Notes: generated by a model not told the origin, from the letters alone. A stretch of 64,000 nt of DNA from Paraburkholderia sp. (GCF_004298475.1 NZ_SCRP01000032.1:1-64000); one strand, 5' to 3'. Counted from the stretch's first letter, positions 7,926 to 20,302 are shown. A program made the numbers and translations.

Positions 7926-9617
7926 ATGAGCGTCGACCTCGCGTCTATTCGTGATGAGCTCGCCGAGGTTCTTCTTGGACCTCCGACTCGAGGCAATGAC
8001 GGCTCTACCGCGTACAGGCTCGCGCTGTCGAACGTTCCGGCATGGGGGCCAATTTCGACCGCCGAAATCGTCTTCCCTAAAGGGTTTCCTGACCACGCTA
8101 TCGCACGCATCCGCCTTTCTTCGGATGCCGTGCTTCAGGTGCCGCACGTCGAAGAAGGCGGATTCCTTTGCATCGACGGTGAGCCTGGTCCCGGGCGGGG
8201 GCTGAACCCGCTCGAGCGAGTGCAAAGCCTCCTTATCAGTTTCCAGGAGCAGTTCCTCGTTCCATGGGCAAACGGAGGACTCGCCGACGACTTCGCGAAA
8301 GAATCGCAGAACTATTGGCAAATTTATGTCGCCCGTCTTGCGACAAAGGATGACGCAGCTCGCGAGGTCTGGACTGTCGACTCCGTCCCGCGAAGGGCGC
8401 AGATTCGGGAAGGCTTGCTGCTGCAGGGAGTGGGGCTCATCTTGGCAGGAACGGACGACAATCCGTTTGTGCAGCGGCTTATCAAGACGCTTGGTCGAAA
8501 CGCGTCGCCGCAACGCCGCGTTCTCATCGCCGATATTCCCATCTCCCATCCCTTCGTGCCGGCGACGTGGCCACGAAACGTTGAGGCGTTGCGGCGCATC
8601 TTGAAAGCAAGGCTGAAGGCAGCGGACTTCAATCGTTTTCACGACCAAAGCATACGCCGGCAACGGGAGCGAGAACACCGGATAGCCCTGTTTCGCGCTC
8701 ATGACAGCGCCTTCGCGTTTGCGCTGCCCGGCGGCCCACCAACGGTCCGTCCGGCCGCACGTCCATACCGCGGACTCCGTGCTCGGTCACGGCAAGGCAT
8801 CCAGCCGATGCTCGTCGAGCGAGTTGACCCCGATTGGACGGTCGGACGGGACCAGTTTCCGCAGGTGCATCCTCGACAGGCCACGCGCATTGTCGTGTTC
8901 GGTGCGGGAGCCCTCGGCAGCCCTGTCGTCGAGCAGCTTGCAAAGGCGGGGGTCGGCCACATCACGCTCGTCGATTACGACATCATGGAACCCGCGAATA
9001 TCGGCCGCCATCTGCTCGGTCTCCAGCACGTGGGCCATCGCAAAGTCACAGCGGTCGCCGACGTTGTAAACAAAGGTCACCCGTCCTGCGTCGTTACTCC
9101 TTTTGCGGGAACGGCGCAGAAGTGGCTTCAGGGAAACTCGCTCGGTGACTATGATTTGGCTGTCGACCTGACCGGTGAGCCCACGGTGCAGTGGTATCTG
9201 AACGAAGCCCGCCGCCAAGAGGCGTGCCCCCTCGTTGTCGGCTGGATGGAGCCGTTTGTCGCCGCGGCGCACGTCTGCTTGCTGACGCCAAGTACGCTCT
9301 GGTTTCCGAATGCGAACCGCACGGACCGGCTCAAGCTACTCGAAGCCATCGATTGGCCTGGCGAGGTTATCCGGCAGGTTCCTGGATGCAGTAGCCGCTT
9401 CCAGGCATACACTTCAGCCAATGCGGCGTACGCCGTCGCACTGGTGTCAGAAAATATTCTGCAGCTCATCGACGGCGAAGTGGAGAGCTCCAAAATTCTC
9501 AGCTGGGTGCGAGGACGGCAATTCCTGGATAGGCAGTGGCAAGGTTTGACGTACCGAGACTGGGCAGCGGACGCTACGGAACATGTCGGCATTACGAAGG
9601 AGCGGCCGTTCATATGA
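7926..9617 (+). CDS. cap2: E2-E1 fusion ligase of type II CBASS (Cap2-like)
   Basis: A 563-residue ubiquitin-transfer-like enzyme. The N-terminal 150 residues form an E2-like domain with PHVEEGGFLCIDG, putting the probable catalytic Cys at 82. A linker follows, then a ThiF/E1 adenylation domain with nucleotide-binding VFGAGALGSP at about 325-334 and VDYDIMEPANIGRH. Cys488 in VPGCSSRF is my candidate for the E1 catalytic cysteine. In characterised type II CBASS, Cap2 joins the CD-NTase C-terminus to a target and primes synthesis. The start is ATG. The last codons overlap the cap3 start (ATGA), so translation is probably coupled. Confidence 0.92.
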   Translation: MSVDLASIRDELAEVLLGPPTRGNDGSTAYRLALSNVPAWGPISTAEIVFPKGFPDHAIARIRLSSDAVLQVPHVEEGGFLCIDGEPGPGRGLNPLERVQSLLISFQEQFLVPWANGGLADDFAKESQNYWQIYVARLATKDDAAREVWTVDSVPRRAQIREGLLLQGVGLILAGTDDNPFVQRLIKTLGRNASPQRRVLIADIPISHPFVPATWPRNVEALRRILKARLKAADFNRFHDQSIRRQREREHRIALFRAHDSAFAFALPGGPPTVRPAARPYRGLRARSRQGIQPMLVERVDPDWTVGRDQFPQVHPRQATRIVVFGAGALGSPVVEQLAKAGVGHITLVDYDIMEPANIGRHLLGLQHVGHRKVTAVADVVNKGHPSCVVTPFAGTAQKWLQGNSLGDYDLAVDLTGEPTVQWYLNEARRQEACPLVVGWMEPFVAAAHVCLLTPSTLWFPNANRTDRLKLLEAIDWPGEVIRQVPGCSSRFQAYTSANAAYAVALVSENILQLIDGEVESSKILSWVRGRQFLDRQWQGLTYRDWAADATEHVGITKERPFI

Positions 9618-10192
9618 GTTGCCGCACCTTCTTTTCGCCAGACAAAGCGCGCTACGTGTTGTTCCCCGAGAGCGTGCTTCAACACATGTACAGCTACGCT
9701 CAGCGCCGGTGGAATCAGACGGAAGCAGGAGGCGAAATCTACTCGCCGACGCCGTACTCCCCAAGTCTTCTTGTTGATGCCGTCACAGGCCCGCACCCGA
9801 AGGACCGGCGCGGCAGGCATGCGTACAATCCGGATGTCGCATCCGCAACGCGCGCGCGCAACGCGGAGTACGAGCGCGGCCGACATGCCGTCGGTTTGTG
9901 GCACACACATCCGGAGCCGCAGCCCAGCCCATCAGGGCGTGATAGAGCGACGACGGAAGATTACCTTGATGCCTTTGGCGATGACCGCGAGCGATACCTG
10001 ATGGTCATCGTCGGGAATCATGGGGAAACACCGGCCATGACGGTCTGGTCGGCGGAGAAAGGTGGTGGCTGGCAGTGCTGGTTCGAATTTCGCGGACAGC
10101 CGAGTGATTTGCCCGTTACAACCATCCGATACGATAAAGGCGGAGATTTCGATGGAAGTCCGGAACGAGATTTTTGTATCGGTCGACGTTGA
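9614..10192 (+). CDS. cap3: JAB/JAMM metallopeptidase of CBASS (Cap3-like)
   Basis: A 192-residue zinc isopeptidase. The full JAMM motif is present: Glu41 in EAGGE, then WHTHPEPQPSPSGRD with His97, His99, Ser107 and Asp110. In type II CBASS, Cap3 removes the CD-NTase from its conjugates and so opposes Cap2. I chose the ATG at 9614, which overlaps the cap2 stop by four bases; an in-frame extension to 9536 would be entirely inside cap2. The 3' end overlaps the exonuclease gene by 41 bp. The C-terminal 60 residues after the motif form the rest of a small JAB fold. Confidence 0.92.
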   Translation: MSCRTFFSPDKARYVLFPESVLQHMYSYAQRRWNQTEAGGEIYSPTPYSPSLLVDAVTGPHPKDRRGRHAYNPDVASATRARNAEYERGRHAVGLWHTHPEPQPSPSGRDRATTEDYLDAFGDDRERYLMVIVGNHGETPAMTVWSAEKGGGWQCWFEFRGQPSDLPVTTIRYDKGGDFDGSPERDFCIGRR

Positions 10193-10709
10193 AACGTCTG
10201 GCCCTATCCCCGGCGAGTACAGCATGCTGTCCATCGGCGCGTGCTTGGTCGATACACCGGAGACAAGTTTCGAGCGCACTTTGAAGCCGTTGAATCGGAA
10301 CGCTGACCCCGAAGCGCTGGCGGTGACCGGGTTTTCGCTTCAGCAGCTCGAGCAGTGTGGAACGGAACCCCGCCAAGCCATGACCGAATTCGATGCTTGG
10401 GTCAAAGCTGCCTGTAGCGAAGGAGACGTCCCGGTGTTCGTCGGGTTGAACGCTCCATTCGATTGGTCCTTCATCAATTACTACTTCCACCGATTCAACG
10501 GCGAGAACCCGTTCGGTTTCACGGCACTCGACATCAAGGCTTATTACATGGGAGTGATGGGCTGCTCCTGGCGAGACACGCGCTCGAGTGCGATGACAGG
10601 CTGTCTGCATCCGACGCAGAAGGGAAATCACACGGCTGTTCAAGACGCTGTCTACCAGGCTGAGCTGTTCCGTCTGACCCGAGAATACCGGCAGAACCGC
10701 GGTAAATGA
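10152..10709 (+). CDS. DEDDh 3'-5' exonuclease, CBASS accessory gene
   Basis: A 185-residue exonuclease of the DnaQ/RNase T type. Exo I is VDVETSG with Asp12 and Glu14; Exo II is GLNAPFDWSF; Exo III is HTAVQDAVYQAEL with the His and Asp of the DEDDh form. It starts inside cap3 (41-bp overlap, different frame). Together with its position as the last gene, this argues that it belongs to the operon. Exonuclease genes of this type are known as accessory genes in some CBASS operons (I recall the name Cap18, not certain). Possible roles are trimming phage nucleic acid, or degrading linear signal or DNA ends left by the HNH effector. Which one applies cannot be read here. Confidence 0.82.
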   Translation: MEVRNEIFVSVDVETSGPIPGEYSMLSIGACLVDTPETSFERTLKPLNRNADPEALAVTGFSLQQLEQCGTEPRQAMTEFDAWVKAACSEGDVPVFVGLNAPFDWSFINYYFHRFNGENPFGFTALDIKAYYMGVMGCSWRDTRSSAMTGCLHPTQKGNHTAVQDAVYQAELFRLTREYRQNRGK

Positions 10710-10874
10710 TTCGCCGTCGTGCGACGGTGATTGGCGCCGTGCGGTGTTATCAGCCATTTTCCATGGGCTGACGACAGCCGATATTGACCTACATGGGCCG
10801 CGCGGAGATTGGGGGCGGCCGTTGTCCTTGCCTAACGAATTGTACGGCGGGAAACCATCAACCTCAGCTATCGA

Positions 10875-10910
10875 GAGGCATCCACCAATAAAAATCCAGA
10901 TGGATGCCTC
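10875..10910. repeat. Inverted repeat at the island / gyrB junction
   Basis: GAGGCATCCA at 10875-10884 is perfectly complementary to TGGATGCCTC at 10901-10910, with a 16-nt loop. It lies 38 bp past the leftward gyrB stop and 165 bp past the exonuclease stop. It can fold as a hairpin on either strand, but there is no U-tract. It may act as a terminator between convergent genes or mark the island boundary. Confidence 0.5.
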
Positions 10911-10947
10911 CCAAAATCCAGCTTTATGACTCCCGCTACACTACACC

Positions 10948-13533
<2,586 letters not shown>

Positions 13534-14637
13534 TTAAATGCGCATCGGCATCACCACGTATTTGAATTCCTCGTTTTCGGGAATCGTGATGAGCGCGCTG
13601 GAGCTGGAGTCGCCGAGGCTCACTTCCAGCATGTCGATCTTCAGGTTCGCCAGGACGTCGAGCAGATACGTGACGTTGAACCCGATGTCGATGGTGTCGC
13701 CCTGGTAGGCGATTTCCAGTTCTTCCTGGGCCTCTTCCTGATCCGCGTTCGTCGACATGATCTTGAGCTGGCCCGGCTCGACGATGCAGCGCACGCCCTT
13801 GAACTTGTCGGACGTGAGAATCGCCGCGCGCTGGAGCGAGCGCTGCAGCTCTTCGCGGCCGATCAGGAAGGTGTTCTTGTGCGCCTTCGGAATGACGCGC
13901 TGGAAGTCGGGGAACTTGCCTTCCACGAGCTTCGAGACGAGTTCGACCTGGCCGAAGGTGAACTTCACCTGGGTCGAGCCGATGTCGATCTTCAGCACGT
14001 CGTCGATGTCTTCGAGCAGGCGCTGGAGTTCGAGGATCGTCTTGCGCGGGATGATGACTTCCTGGCGCGCGAACGAGCCTTCGATCTTCATCGACGAAAA
14101 CGCGAGGCGGTGGCCGTCGGTCGCGACCGCCATGAGCTGGTCGCCGTCCACGACGAGCAGCATGCCGTTCAGGTAGTAGCGGATGTCCTGCTGCGCCATC
14201 GCGAAGTAGACCATGCCGAGCAGCTGCCGGAAGGTCTTTTGCGGCACCGCGAGGCTCGCGCCGAAATCCGTGGTCTGGGCGACGGTGGGAAATTCGTCGG
14301 CGGCGAGCGTCTGCAGCGCGAAGCGGCTCTTGCCCGACTGCACGGTCAGGCGCTTGTCGGCGAGCGTGAGCGTGACCTGGCCGTCGGGCATCGCGCGCAG
14401 GATGTCGAGCAGCTTGCGGGCGGCGACGGTCGTGGCAACCTGGTCATTGCCCACGCCGAAATCGGCGTGCGTGGTGATCTGCAGCTCGAGATCCGTCGAA
14501 AGGAACGAGACGTCGGAACCGTTCTTGGTGATCAGCAGATTGGCGAGGATCGGCAACGTGTGGCGGCGTTCGACAATGCCGCTCACCGTTTGCAGCGGCC
14601 TGAGGAGGTTATCGCGTTCGGTCTTGACCAGTTGCAT
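13534..14637 (-). CDS. dnaN: DNA polymerase III beta subunit (sliding clamp)
   Basis: A 367-residue beta clamp that tethers polymerase III to DNA. It starts MQLVKTERDNLLRPLQ and ends YVVMPMRI, the classic C-terminal motif of the clamp. The three-domain length is normal. I chose the ATG at 14637 rather than an upstream in-frame ATG at 14670 because the N-terminus then matches the family. It lies 253 bp after dnaA on the same strand and upstream of gyrB, the standard order. Confidence 0.98.
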   Translation of the reverse strand: MQLVKTERDNLLRPLQTVSGIVERRHTLPILANLLITKNGSDVSFLSTDLELQITTHADFGVGNDQVATTVAARKLLDILRAMPDGQVTLTLADKRLTVQSGKSRFALQTLAADEFPTVAQTTDFGASLAVPQKTFRQLLGMVYFAMAQQDIRYYLNGMLLVVDGDQLMAVATDGHRLAFSSMKIEGSFARQEVIIPRKTILELQRLLEDIDDVLKIDIGSTQVKFTFGQVELVSKLVEGKFPDFQRVIPKAHKNTFLIGREELQRSLQRAAILTSDKFKGVRCIVEPGQLKIMSTNADQEEAQEELEIAYQGDTIDIGFNVTYLLDVLANLKIDMLEVSLGDSSSSALITIPENEEFKYVVMPMRI

Positions 14638-14890
14638 AAAGTTCCTTCGTTGATGTGACGGCCTGCGCACCCCGTCCAGCGCCCGATCAGCGATCCAGGC
14701 GCCGGTAGCCGCGAGCAGCCGCGGCGTGAATTCCGCCCCGGCAGCCGGCCTTGCCGACCCGGCCGGTCCTGCGGGCGGTTAAACCCATATTGTGCCTGAA
14801 AACAGTTCAGTTCCCTAAATTGGGGCTGATCCGCGCAATAAACAGGCTTCCCTACGCGAAACGCGCCGCCCGCGCCGTTCAACGCGGGGC
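14638..14890. other. dnaA-dnaN spacer
   Basis: This 253-bp spacer probably carries a dnaN promoter on the minus strand. I see no DnaA box and no clear terminator in it. Confidence 0.4.
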
Positions 14891-16477
14891 TCAGCCCTTG
14901 AGCGTCTGCTCGAGCACGTGCAACTCGTGGTTCAACTGCGCATCCTTGCCGCGCTCGTCGGCGATCTTGCGCACCGCGTGCAGCACCGTCGTGTGGTCGC
15001 GGCCGCCGAACAGCTCGCCGATCTCCGGCAGACTCTTCTGCGTCAGCTCCTTCGCGAGGTACATGGCGATCTGCCGTGGCCGCGCGATGTTCGCCGGACG
15101 CTTCTTCGAATACATGTCGGCGACCTTGATGCTGTAAAAATCGGCGACCGTCTTCTGAATGTTTTCGACCGAAATCTGCCGGTTCTGAACCGTCAGCAGG
15201 TCTTTGAGCGCTTCCCTGGTCAGCTCGATCGAGATTTCGCGGCCATGGAACTTCGAATACGCGAGGATCTTGCGCAGCGCGCCTTCCAGTTCGCGCACGT
15301 TCGAGCGCAGGTGCTTGGCGACGAAGAATGCGACGTCCTCGTTCAGGCTCACGCCTTCCGACTGGGCCTTGCGCATCAGGATCGCCACGCGCATTTCCAG
15401 CTCGGGCGGCTCGATCGCCACCGTCAGGCCGGAGTCGAAGCGCGAGATCAGGCGGTCGTCGATGCCGGAGATTTCCTTCGGGTACGTGTCGCTCGTGATG
15501 ATGACCTGCGCCTTGTTCGCGACCAGCGCCTCGAACGCGTAGAAGAATTCCTCCTGCGTGCGCGACTTGCCCGAGAAGAACTGGATGTCGTCGATCAGCA
15601 GCAGGTCGAGCGAGTGGTAGTAGCGCTTGAAGTCGTCGAACGCCTTGCGCTGGTACGCCTTCACGACGTCCGAAACGTACTGTTCGGCGTGGATGTAGCG
15701 GATCCGCGCGCCCGGCTTGTCCATCAGCAACTGGTTGCCGATCGCGTGGGTCAAGTGGGTCTTGCCGAGGCCGACGCCGCCGTACAGGAAAAGCGGGTTG
15801 TAGGAGATGCCGGGGTTGTCGGCGACCTGGATCGCCGCCGCGCGCGCAAGCTGGTTCGCCTTGCCGGTGACGAAATTGTCGAACGTGAGGACCGGGTTCA
15901 GCTTCGAGCGCTCGTAGGACGGATCGGACTCGCTGCCCGACGCCGCTGCGGCTGCGCCCTGGCCCGGGCGCCATGCGCGGCGGCCCGCAGCCGCTTCGTT
16001 GGCGTCGAGGCTGGGCAGGTCGAGGTCGGCTGCGTCTTCGGCCACATGGGCAGCCGCGCCCGGCGCCGTAGCGGACGCCGGCAACGTCTGCGTCAGGGCC
16101 GCGAGGCTCGCGGCGAGGCCGCCGGCCTGCATGCCCGCCTGTATCGCAGGCGCAGCAGCCGTTTCGGGCATGCCCGCGCTGCTTGCGAGCGGCATGCGCG
16201 GTGCGGCCGCAACCGGCGCGCGCATGCCTGCTTTCGGATCGAGGATGAACTGGACGTCGACCGGCATCTGCCAGAAATCGCGCGCCAGATCGGAGATGCG
16301 GCCCGAGAACTGGCTCTTGACCCAGTCGAGTTTGAAGCGGTTAGGAGCGGCGATCTGCAGCGTGTTCGCAGCAGCATCGAAGGCAACCGGGGCCAACGGT
16401 TTAATCCACGTCACGTACTGCTGGGGCGTCAGCTCACGCTCCAGCAGTGCGGAACAGTGTTGCCAGAAATCGTTCAT
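14891..16477 (-). CDS. dnaA: Chromosomal replication initiator protein DnaA
   Basis: A 528-residue initiator. Domain I begins [20 protein letters not shown]. Domain II is a long Ala/Pro-rich linker (about residues 95-190), typical of Burkholderiaceae. Domain III is the AAA+ ATPase with Walker [11 protein letters not shown] and Walker [10 protein letters not shown]. Domain IV has the box-binding signature [11 protein letters not shown] near the C-terminus. It initiates replication by binding DnaA boxes. It is divergent from rpmH, with about 420 bp between starts. That spacer contains only one perfect consensus box, at 16690. Confidence 0.98.
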   Translation of the reverse strand: MNDFWQHCSALLERELTPQQYVTWIKPLAPVAFDAAANTLQIAAPNRFKLDWVKSQFSGRISDLARDFWQMPVDVQFILDPKAGMRAPVAAAPRMPLASSAGMPETAAAPAIQAGMQAGGLAASLAALTQTLPASATAPGAAAHVAEDAADLDLPSLDANEAAAGRRAWRPGQGAAAAASGSESDPSYERSKLNPVLTFDNFVTGKANQLARAAAIQVADNPGISYNPLFLYGGVGLGKTHLTHAIGNQLLMDKPGARIRYIHAEQYVSDVVKAYQRKAFDDFKRYYHSLDLLLIDDIQFFSGKSRTQEEFFYAFEALVANKAQVIITSDTYPKEISGIDDRLISRFDSGLTVAIEPPELEMRVAILMRKAQSEGVSLNEDVAFFVAKHLRSNVRELEGALRKILAYSKFHGREISIELTREALKDLLTVQNRQISVENIQKTVADFYSIKVADMYSKKRPANIARPRQIAMYLAKELTQKSLPEIGELFGGRDHTTVLHAVRKIADERGKDAQLNHELHVLEQTLKG

Positions 16478-16689
16478 CGAGTTGCTGTGTTAGTTTTGTC
16501 TGCACGCATTGCCGCCGCGCCGCTCCAGCCGCACAGGGACTACCTTTGCGCGACGAGGCCCTGACAGGCGACGGCAACAGCTCCGGGTGCCCGTAGCGCA
16601 ACGAATTTGCGACTGACAGGCTGGCCGGAGCGGCATGCAGGATTCTTGGATAGGCGAGATTCTACCGCCGAAATCCCCCGGCCAGGAAG

Positions 16690-16698
16690 TTATCCACA
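16690..16698 (+). promoter_or_regulatory. Single consensus DnaA box in the dnaA-rpmH spacer
   Basis: TTATCCACA, an exact DnaA box, lies 213 bp upstream of the dnaA start. As one box it fits autoregulation of dnaA better than a full origin. No second clear box is near it. Confidence 0.6.
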
Positions 16699-16776
16699 GG
16701 GACCGATCAAGGCGCCGCAAGGTAATCCGCGCGTACCCCGCGTGCAGCGCACAACGCGTTTCAACACCCTAACCTA

Positions 16777-16805
16777 TTGACGGCCAACGAAAAACCGGCT
16801 TAAAT
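16777..16805 (+). promoter_or_regulatory. Sigma-70 promoter of the rpmH operon
   Basis: TTGACG at 16777-16782 and TTAAAT at 16800-16805 are separated by exactly 17 bp. The expected start of transcription is near 16812, giving an 85-nt leader before rpmH. It should drive rpmH-rnpA-yidD-yidC. Confidence 0.65.
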
Positions 16806-16897
16806 AGCGGGTTCCGCGAAAACCAATCCCTGTACCACCGGCCATTGCTTTTTTCCGCGATGCTCGCCGCGGTCAATTCTCAACAAGTGAGAGCAAC

Positions 16898-17032
16898 ATG
16901 AAACGTACTTTCCAACCTTCCGTTACGCGCCGTAAGCGCACCCACGGCTTCCGCGTCCGCATGAAGACCGCCGGTGGCCGCAAAGTGATCAACGCACGCC
17001 GTGCGAAGGGTCGCAAGCGTCTCGCCGTTTAA
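16898..17032 (+). CDS. rpmH: 50S ribosomal protein L34
   Basis: A 44-residue basic protein, [13 protein letters not shown] at the start and KGRKRLAV at the end, unmistakable L34. It binds 23S rRNA in the large subunit. A ribosome-binding stretch (GTGAGAG) lies 7 bp upstream of the ATG. It heads the rpmH-rnpA-yidD-yidC cluster and is divergent from dnaA. Confidence 0.98.
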   Translation: MKRTFQPSVTRRKRTHGFRVRMKTAGGRKVINARRAKGRKRLAV

Positions 17033-17168
17033 GCTGGCAACTGCGCAGGTCACTGCTCTGACGACCGTGCAGACCACTGCGTCGGGCAGAATCGCCGTTC
17101 GCGATACCAGCCGTAGCGCGTCGCATGCGCTTGCAGCGAAAGCCGACACAGCGGACGATGCGGATATC

Positions 17169-17687
17169 ATGCCGTCGCGAACGCAAGCCGCTTTCCCGAA
17201 GGCCGCAAGGCTACTGAAAACGGATGAGTTCTCATCCGTTTTTCGTTTGCGCCCGTGGCGCCGCTCCGCGCACTTCGTCGTGTACGGTCGGCAGACGGGA
17301 GGCGACGCACGCCTCGGGCTGGTGATCGGCAAGAAATTCGCGCCGCGCGCGGTCACGCGCAATCTTGTGCGACGTATCGCGCGCGAGGCGTTTCGCGTGA
17401 AGCGCGCGCAGTTCGACGGGTTCGATCTGCTCCTGCGTCTGCACACGAAGTTCGACCGCAAGGCGATGCCGGGCGCGTCGTCGCCGTCGCTCAAGGCCTT
17501 GTGCCGCGACGAGATCGAGATGCTGCTGGGCAAGGCCGCGCGCGAAGCGGCGCGCGCGCGTAGCGCGCCGCAGGCCAATACGGCCAAAGAGGCGCCGGCT
17601 GGAACAGCCGGACAGGCTGAAAAGGCCGATGCGGCCAGGCCGGTTCCGGGTTCGCCGGACGTGCCGGACGCCCCGGCCGCATCATGA
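17169..17687 (+). CDS. rnpA: Ribonuclease P protein component
   Basis: The protein part of RNase P, which matures tRNA 5' ends. The signature [15 protein letters not shown] lies near residues 63-77, after [17 protein letters not shown]. With the ATG at 17169 it has 172 residues; the last 45 form an Ala-rich, low-complexity tail not found in shorter RnpA proteins but seen in this lineage. Its stop overlaps a possible yidD start (ATGA at 17684). Confidence 0.95.
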   Translation: MPSRTQAAFPKAARLLKTDEFSSVFRLRPWRRSAHFVVYGRQTGGDARLGLVIGKKFAPRAVTRNLVRRIAREAFRVKRAQFDGFDLLLRLHTKFDRKAMPGASSPSLKALCRDEIEMLLGKAAREAARARSAPQANTAKEAPAGTAGQAEKADAARPVPGSPDVPDAPAAS

Positions 17688-17776
17688 GTCGCACGCGCGA
17701 GTCAGGCGTCCCCGCCGCGACCGCGCGCGTGGCCCGCCATTCGTTTTTCGGAGCGGCGCAGTCCGGCCGCAACGCC

Positions 17777-18007
17777 ATGCAAACGGTTTTGATCGCGTTA
17801 CTGCGTTTCTACAAGCTGGCCGTGAGCCCCCTGCTCGGCAGCCGATGCCGTTTTTATCCTTCGTGTTCGGATTACGCGCGCGAGGCAATCCAGTATCATG
17901 GCGCCGCGCATGGTACTTACCTCGCCGCGCGGCGACTGTGCCGCTGCCACCCGTTTTCCGCGGGCGGCTACGATCCGGTTCCGCCAGTCACCCCGAACAA
18001 GCGCTGA
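17777..18007 (+). CDS. yidD: Membrane protein insertion efficiency factor YidD
   Basis: A small membrane-associated protein that helps YidC insert proteins. The core is [26 protein letters not shown] followed at a distance by [18 protein letters not shown]; the conserved cysteines are present. I chose MQTVLIALL at 17777 (76 residues) because that is where YidD proteins of this group begin. The frame also opens at 17684 with an ATGA overlap to rnpA, which would add 31 residues. Confidence 0.92.
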   Translation: MQTVLIALLRFYKLAVSPLLGSRCRFYPSCSDYAREAIQYHGAAHGTYLAARRLCRCHPFSAGGYDPVPPVTPNKR

Positions 18008-18037
18008 CGCGCCATTCCATCGACACTGAGACAACGC

Positions 18038-19717
18038 ATGGATATCAAACGCACCGTCCTATGGGTCATCTTCTTCATGTCAGCTGTCATGTTGTACGAC
18101 AACTGGCAGCGCGACCACGGACGCCAGTCGATGTTCTTCCCGAGCGCGACGCAGACGCAAAACGCCACGAGCTCACCGCCCCAGCCGGGCTCGCCCGCAG
18201 CCGCGGCTGAACTGCCGTCGGCCGCCGCGACCGGCCAGGCGCCGGTGAACGCGACGAACGCAGCGCAGCCCGCTGAAGCCGCAGCGCAGCTCGTGCACTT
18301 CCGCACGGACGTCTACGACGGCACGATCGACACGCGCGGCGGCACGCTCATGCGGCTCGCGCTCGTCAAGGAAGCCGACGGCACGCACCCGAACCAGTTC
18401 GTCACGCTGTTCGACCACACGAACGACCACACGTACCTCGCGCGTACGGGCCTGTTCGGCGGCGACTTCCCGAACCACACCGACGTGTTCACGCCCGGCT
18501 CCGGTCCGCGCGAGCTGACGGGCGACGCCAACTCGTTCCAGATCAGCTTCGATTCGCCGGTGAAGGGCGGCGTAAAGGTCACGAAGACCTACACGTTCAC
18601 GCGCGGCAGCTATGTGATCGGCGTGGACTGGAAGGTGCAGAACGTCGGCACGGCGCCGGTTTCGCCCACGCTCTACATGGAGCTCGTGCGCGACAGCCAG
18701 CCGGTGGAAACGCCGCGCTTCTCGCACACCTTCATCGGACCGGCGGTCTACTCGAACGAGCACCACTTCCAGAAGATCACCTTCTCCGACATCGACAAGG
18801 GCAAGGCTGACTTCTCGAAGCAGGCCGACAACGGCTGGGTCGCGATGGTGCAGCACTACTTCGCGACGGCGTGGATTCCGCAGCCGGGCGTGAACCGCAA
18901 GGTCTACGTCGAGCGTTTCGACAACTCGCTCTATCGCGTCGGCGTGCAGCAGCAGCTCGGCGCAATCGCGCCGGGCGCGACCCAGAACGTGCAGGCGCGC
19001 CTGTTCGCCGGTCCGCAAGAGGAGCGCATGCTCGAAGGCGTCGCCCCGGGCCTCGAACTCGTGAAGGATTACGGCTGGGTCACGATCATCGCGAAGCCGC
19101 TCTTCTGGCTGCTCGAGAAGATCCACGCCTTCGTCGGCAACTGGGGCTGGTCGATCGTCCTGCTCACGGTGCTCATCAAGGCGGTGTTCTTCCCGCTGTC
19201 GGCGGCCAGCTACAAGTCGATGGCGCGCATGAAGGAGATCACGCCGCGCATGCAGGCGCTGCGCGAACGCTTCAAGGGCGATCCGCAGAAGATGAACGCC
19301 GCGCTCATGGAGTTGTACAAGACCGAGAAGGTCAATCCGTTCGGCGGCTGCCTGCCGGTCGTGATCCAGATTCCGGTGTTCATCTCGCTGTACTGGGTGC
19401 TGCTTTCGTCGGTGGAAATGCGCGGCGCGCCGTGGATTCTCTGGATTCACGACCTGTCGCAACAGGATCCGTTCTACATCCTGCCGGTGCTGATGGCCGT
19501 CTCGATGTTCGTGCAGACCCGCCTGAACCCGACGCCGCCGGACCCCGTGCAGGCCAAGATGATGATGTTCATGCCGATCGCGTTCTCGGTCATGTTCTTC
19601 TTCTTCCCGGCTGGCCTCGTGTTGTACTACGTCGTCAACAACGTGCTCTCGATCGCGCAGCAGTACTACATCACGCGCATGATGGGCAAAGGCAACAAGC
19701 TGGAAAAAGCCAGCTGA
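18038..19717 (+). CDS. yidC: Membrane protein insertase YidC
   Basis: A 559-residue inner-membrane insertase for Sec-dependent and Sec-independent membrane proteins. It begins with a signal-anchor ([20 protein letters not shown]), then an Ala/Pro-rich linker, a large periplasmic beta domain (about 75-340), and the conserved five-helix core from [20 protein letters not shown], including [16 protein letters not shown] and a basic C-terminus. Length is normal for Gram-negatives. It is the last gene of the rpmH operon, followed by a strong terminator. Confidence 0.98.
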   Translation: MDIKRTVLWVIFFMSAVMLYDNWQRDHGRQSMFFPSATQTQNATSSPPQPGSPAAAAELPSAAATGQAPVNATNAAQPAEAAAQLVHFRTDVYDGTIDTRGGTLMRLALVKEADGTHPNQFVTLFDHTNDHTYLARTGLFGGDFPNHTDVFTPGSGPRELTGDANSFQISFDSPVKGGVKVTKTYTFTRGSYVIGVDWKVQNVGTAPVSPTLYMELVRDSQPVETPRFSHTFIGPAVYSNEHHFQKITFSDIDKGKADFSKQADNGWVAMVQHYFATAWIPQPGVNRKVYVERFDNSLYRVGVQQQLGAIAPGATQNVQARLFAGPQEERMLEGVAPGLELVKDYGWVTIIAKPLFWLLEKIHAFVGNWGWSIVLLTVLIKAVFFPLSAASYKSMARMKEITPRMQALRERFKGDPQKMNAALMELYKTEKVNPFGGCLPVVIQIPVFISLYWVLLSSVEMRGAPWILWIHDLSQQDPFYILPVLMAVSMFVQTRLNPTPPDPVQAKMMMFMPIAFSVMFFFFPAGLVLYYVVNNVLSIAQQYYITRMMGKGNKLEKAS

Positions 19718-19776
19718 GCCTTAAGCGGGCGGTGGCGACGCCGTCCGCGCCCGCTCGACGTCGAGCCGTAAATGAC

Positions 19777-19807
19777 AAAGCCGCCCGGTCAAGCCGGGCG
19801 GCTTTTT
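19777..19807 (+). terminator. Rho-independent terminator after yidC
   Basis: A GC stem (AAGCCGCCCGG / CCGGGCGGCTT) with a 5-nt loop is followed by a run of T. It ends the rpmH-yidC transcript. The A-run before the stem means that it can also serve the leftward regulator gene. Confidence 0.9.
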
Positions 19808-19879
19808 TATCGCCTGTGAGATGTGATGTACTGCGGTGATGTACTGCGGTGGTGTACTGCGCTGCGAGGCGGGCGCGCG

Positions 19880-20302
19880 TCAGCGGCGTTCGGCATCGCC
19901 GTAGAACTCGGCGATCAGCTCCTGAACCAGATAGCGGTGATGCGGACTCAGCGCTTCGATTTTCGAGGCCAGTTCGATCGTCTCCGGCGACAGCGGATAT
20001 TTCTCGTCGCGCCGGAGCGGTTTGGGCACCGCCGACGTCATGCCGCTCGGCGGCGGCCCGTAATGCAGCCAGTGGACATCGACCTTGAACCAGTCGGCGA
20101 GGGTGCGGAGTTTGTCGTCGGTGGGAATGGTCCGGCCGCTCAGCCACTTGTGCACGGTCTGCGGCGACACCGGATGCTCTCCGTGGTGGCGCAGGTTGAA
20201 GTGCAAGGCGAGGTCGGTGCTGCCGCGCAGCTTTTCTGATGCGCGCTTCATCGCGAACTTCAAACGTTCGGAAAAAGCGGCTTTTTCTTCCATGGTCGGC
20301 AT
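19880..20302 (-). CDS. Helix-turn-helix (Xre/Cro-like) regulator
   Basis: A 140-residue DNA-binding protein. The N-terminal 80 residues contain an HTH of the Cro/C1 type: PVSPQTVHKWLSGRTIPTDDKLRTLADWF. The rest is helical (SPETIELASKIEALSPHHR). It is a common small regulator in this lineage; its target is unknown. Two starts are possible, the ATG at 20302 or the one three codons later; neither has a strong ribosome binding site. It is divergent from mnmE, separated by about 366 bp. Confidence 0.85.
   Translation of the reverse strand: MPTMEEKAAFSERLKFAMKRASEKLRGSTDLALHFNLRHHGEHPVSPQTVHKWLSGRTIPTDDKLRTLADWFKVDVHWLHYGPPPSGMTSAVPKPLRRDEKYPLSPETIELASKIEALSPHHRYLVQELIAEFYGDAERR

Noticed and set aside
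14918..16564. 548-codon rightward frame opposite dnaA
   Set aside because: Antisense shadow of dnaA; low-complexity Arg-rich translation.
16478..16897. dnaA-rpmH spacer as the replication origin
   Set aside because: Only one consensus DnaA box and no clear AT-rich unwinding stretch; the clusters at 45 and 48.7 kb are better candidates.
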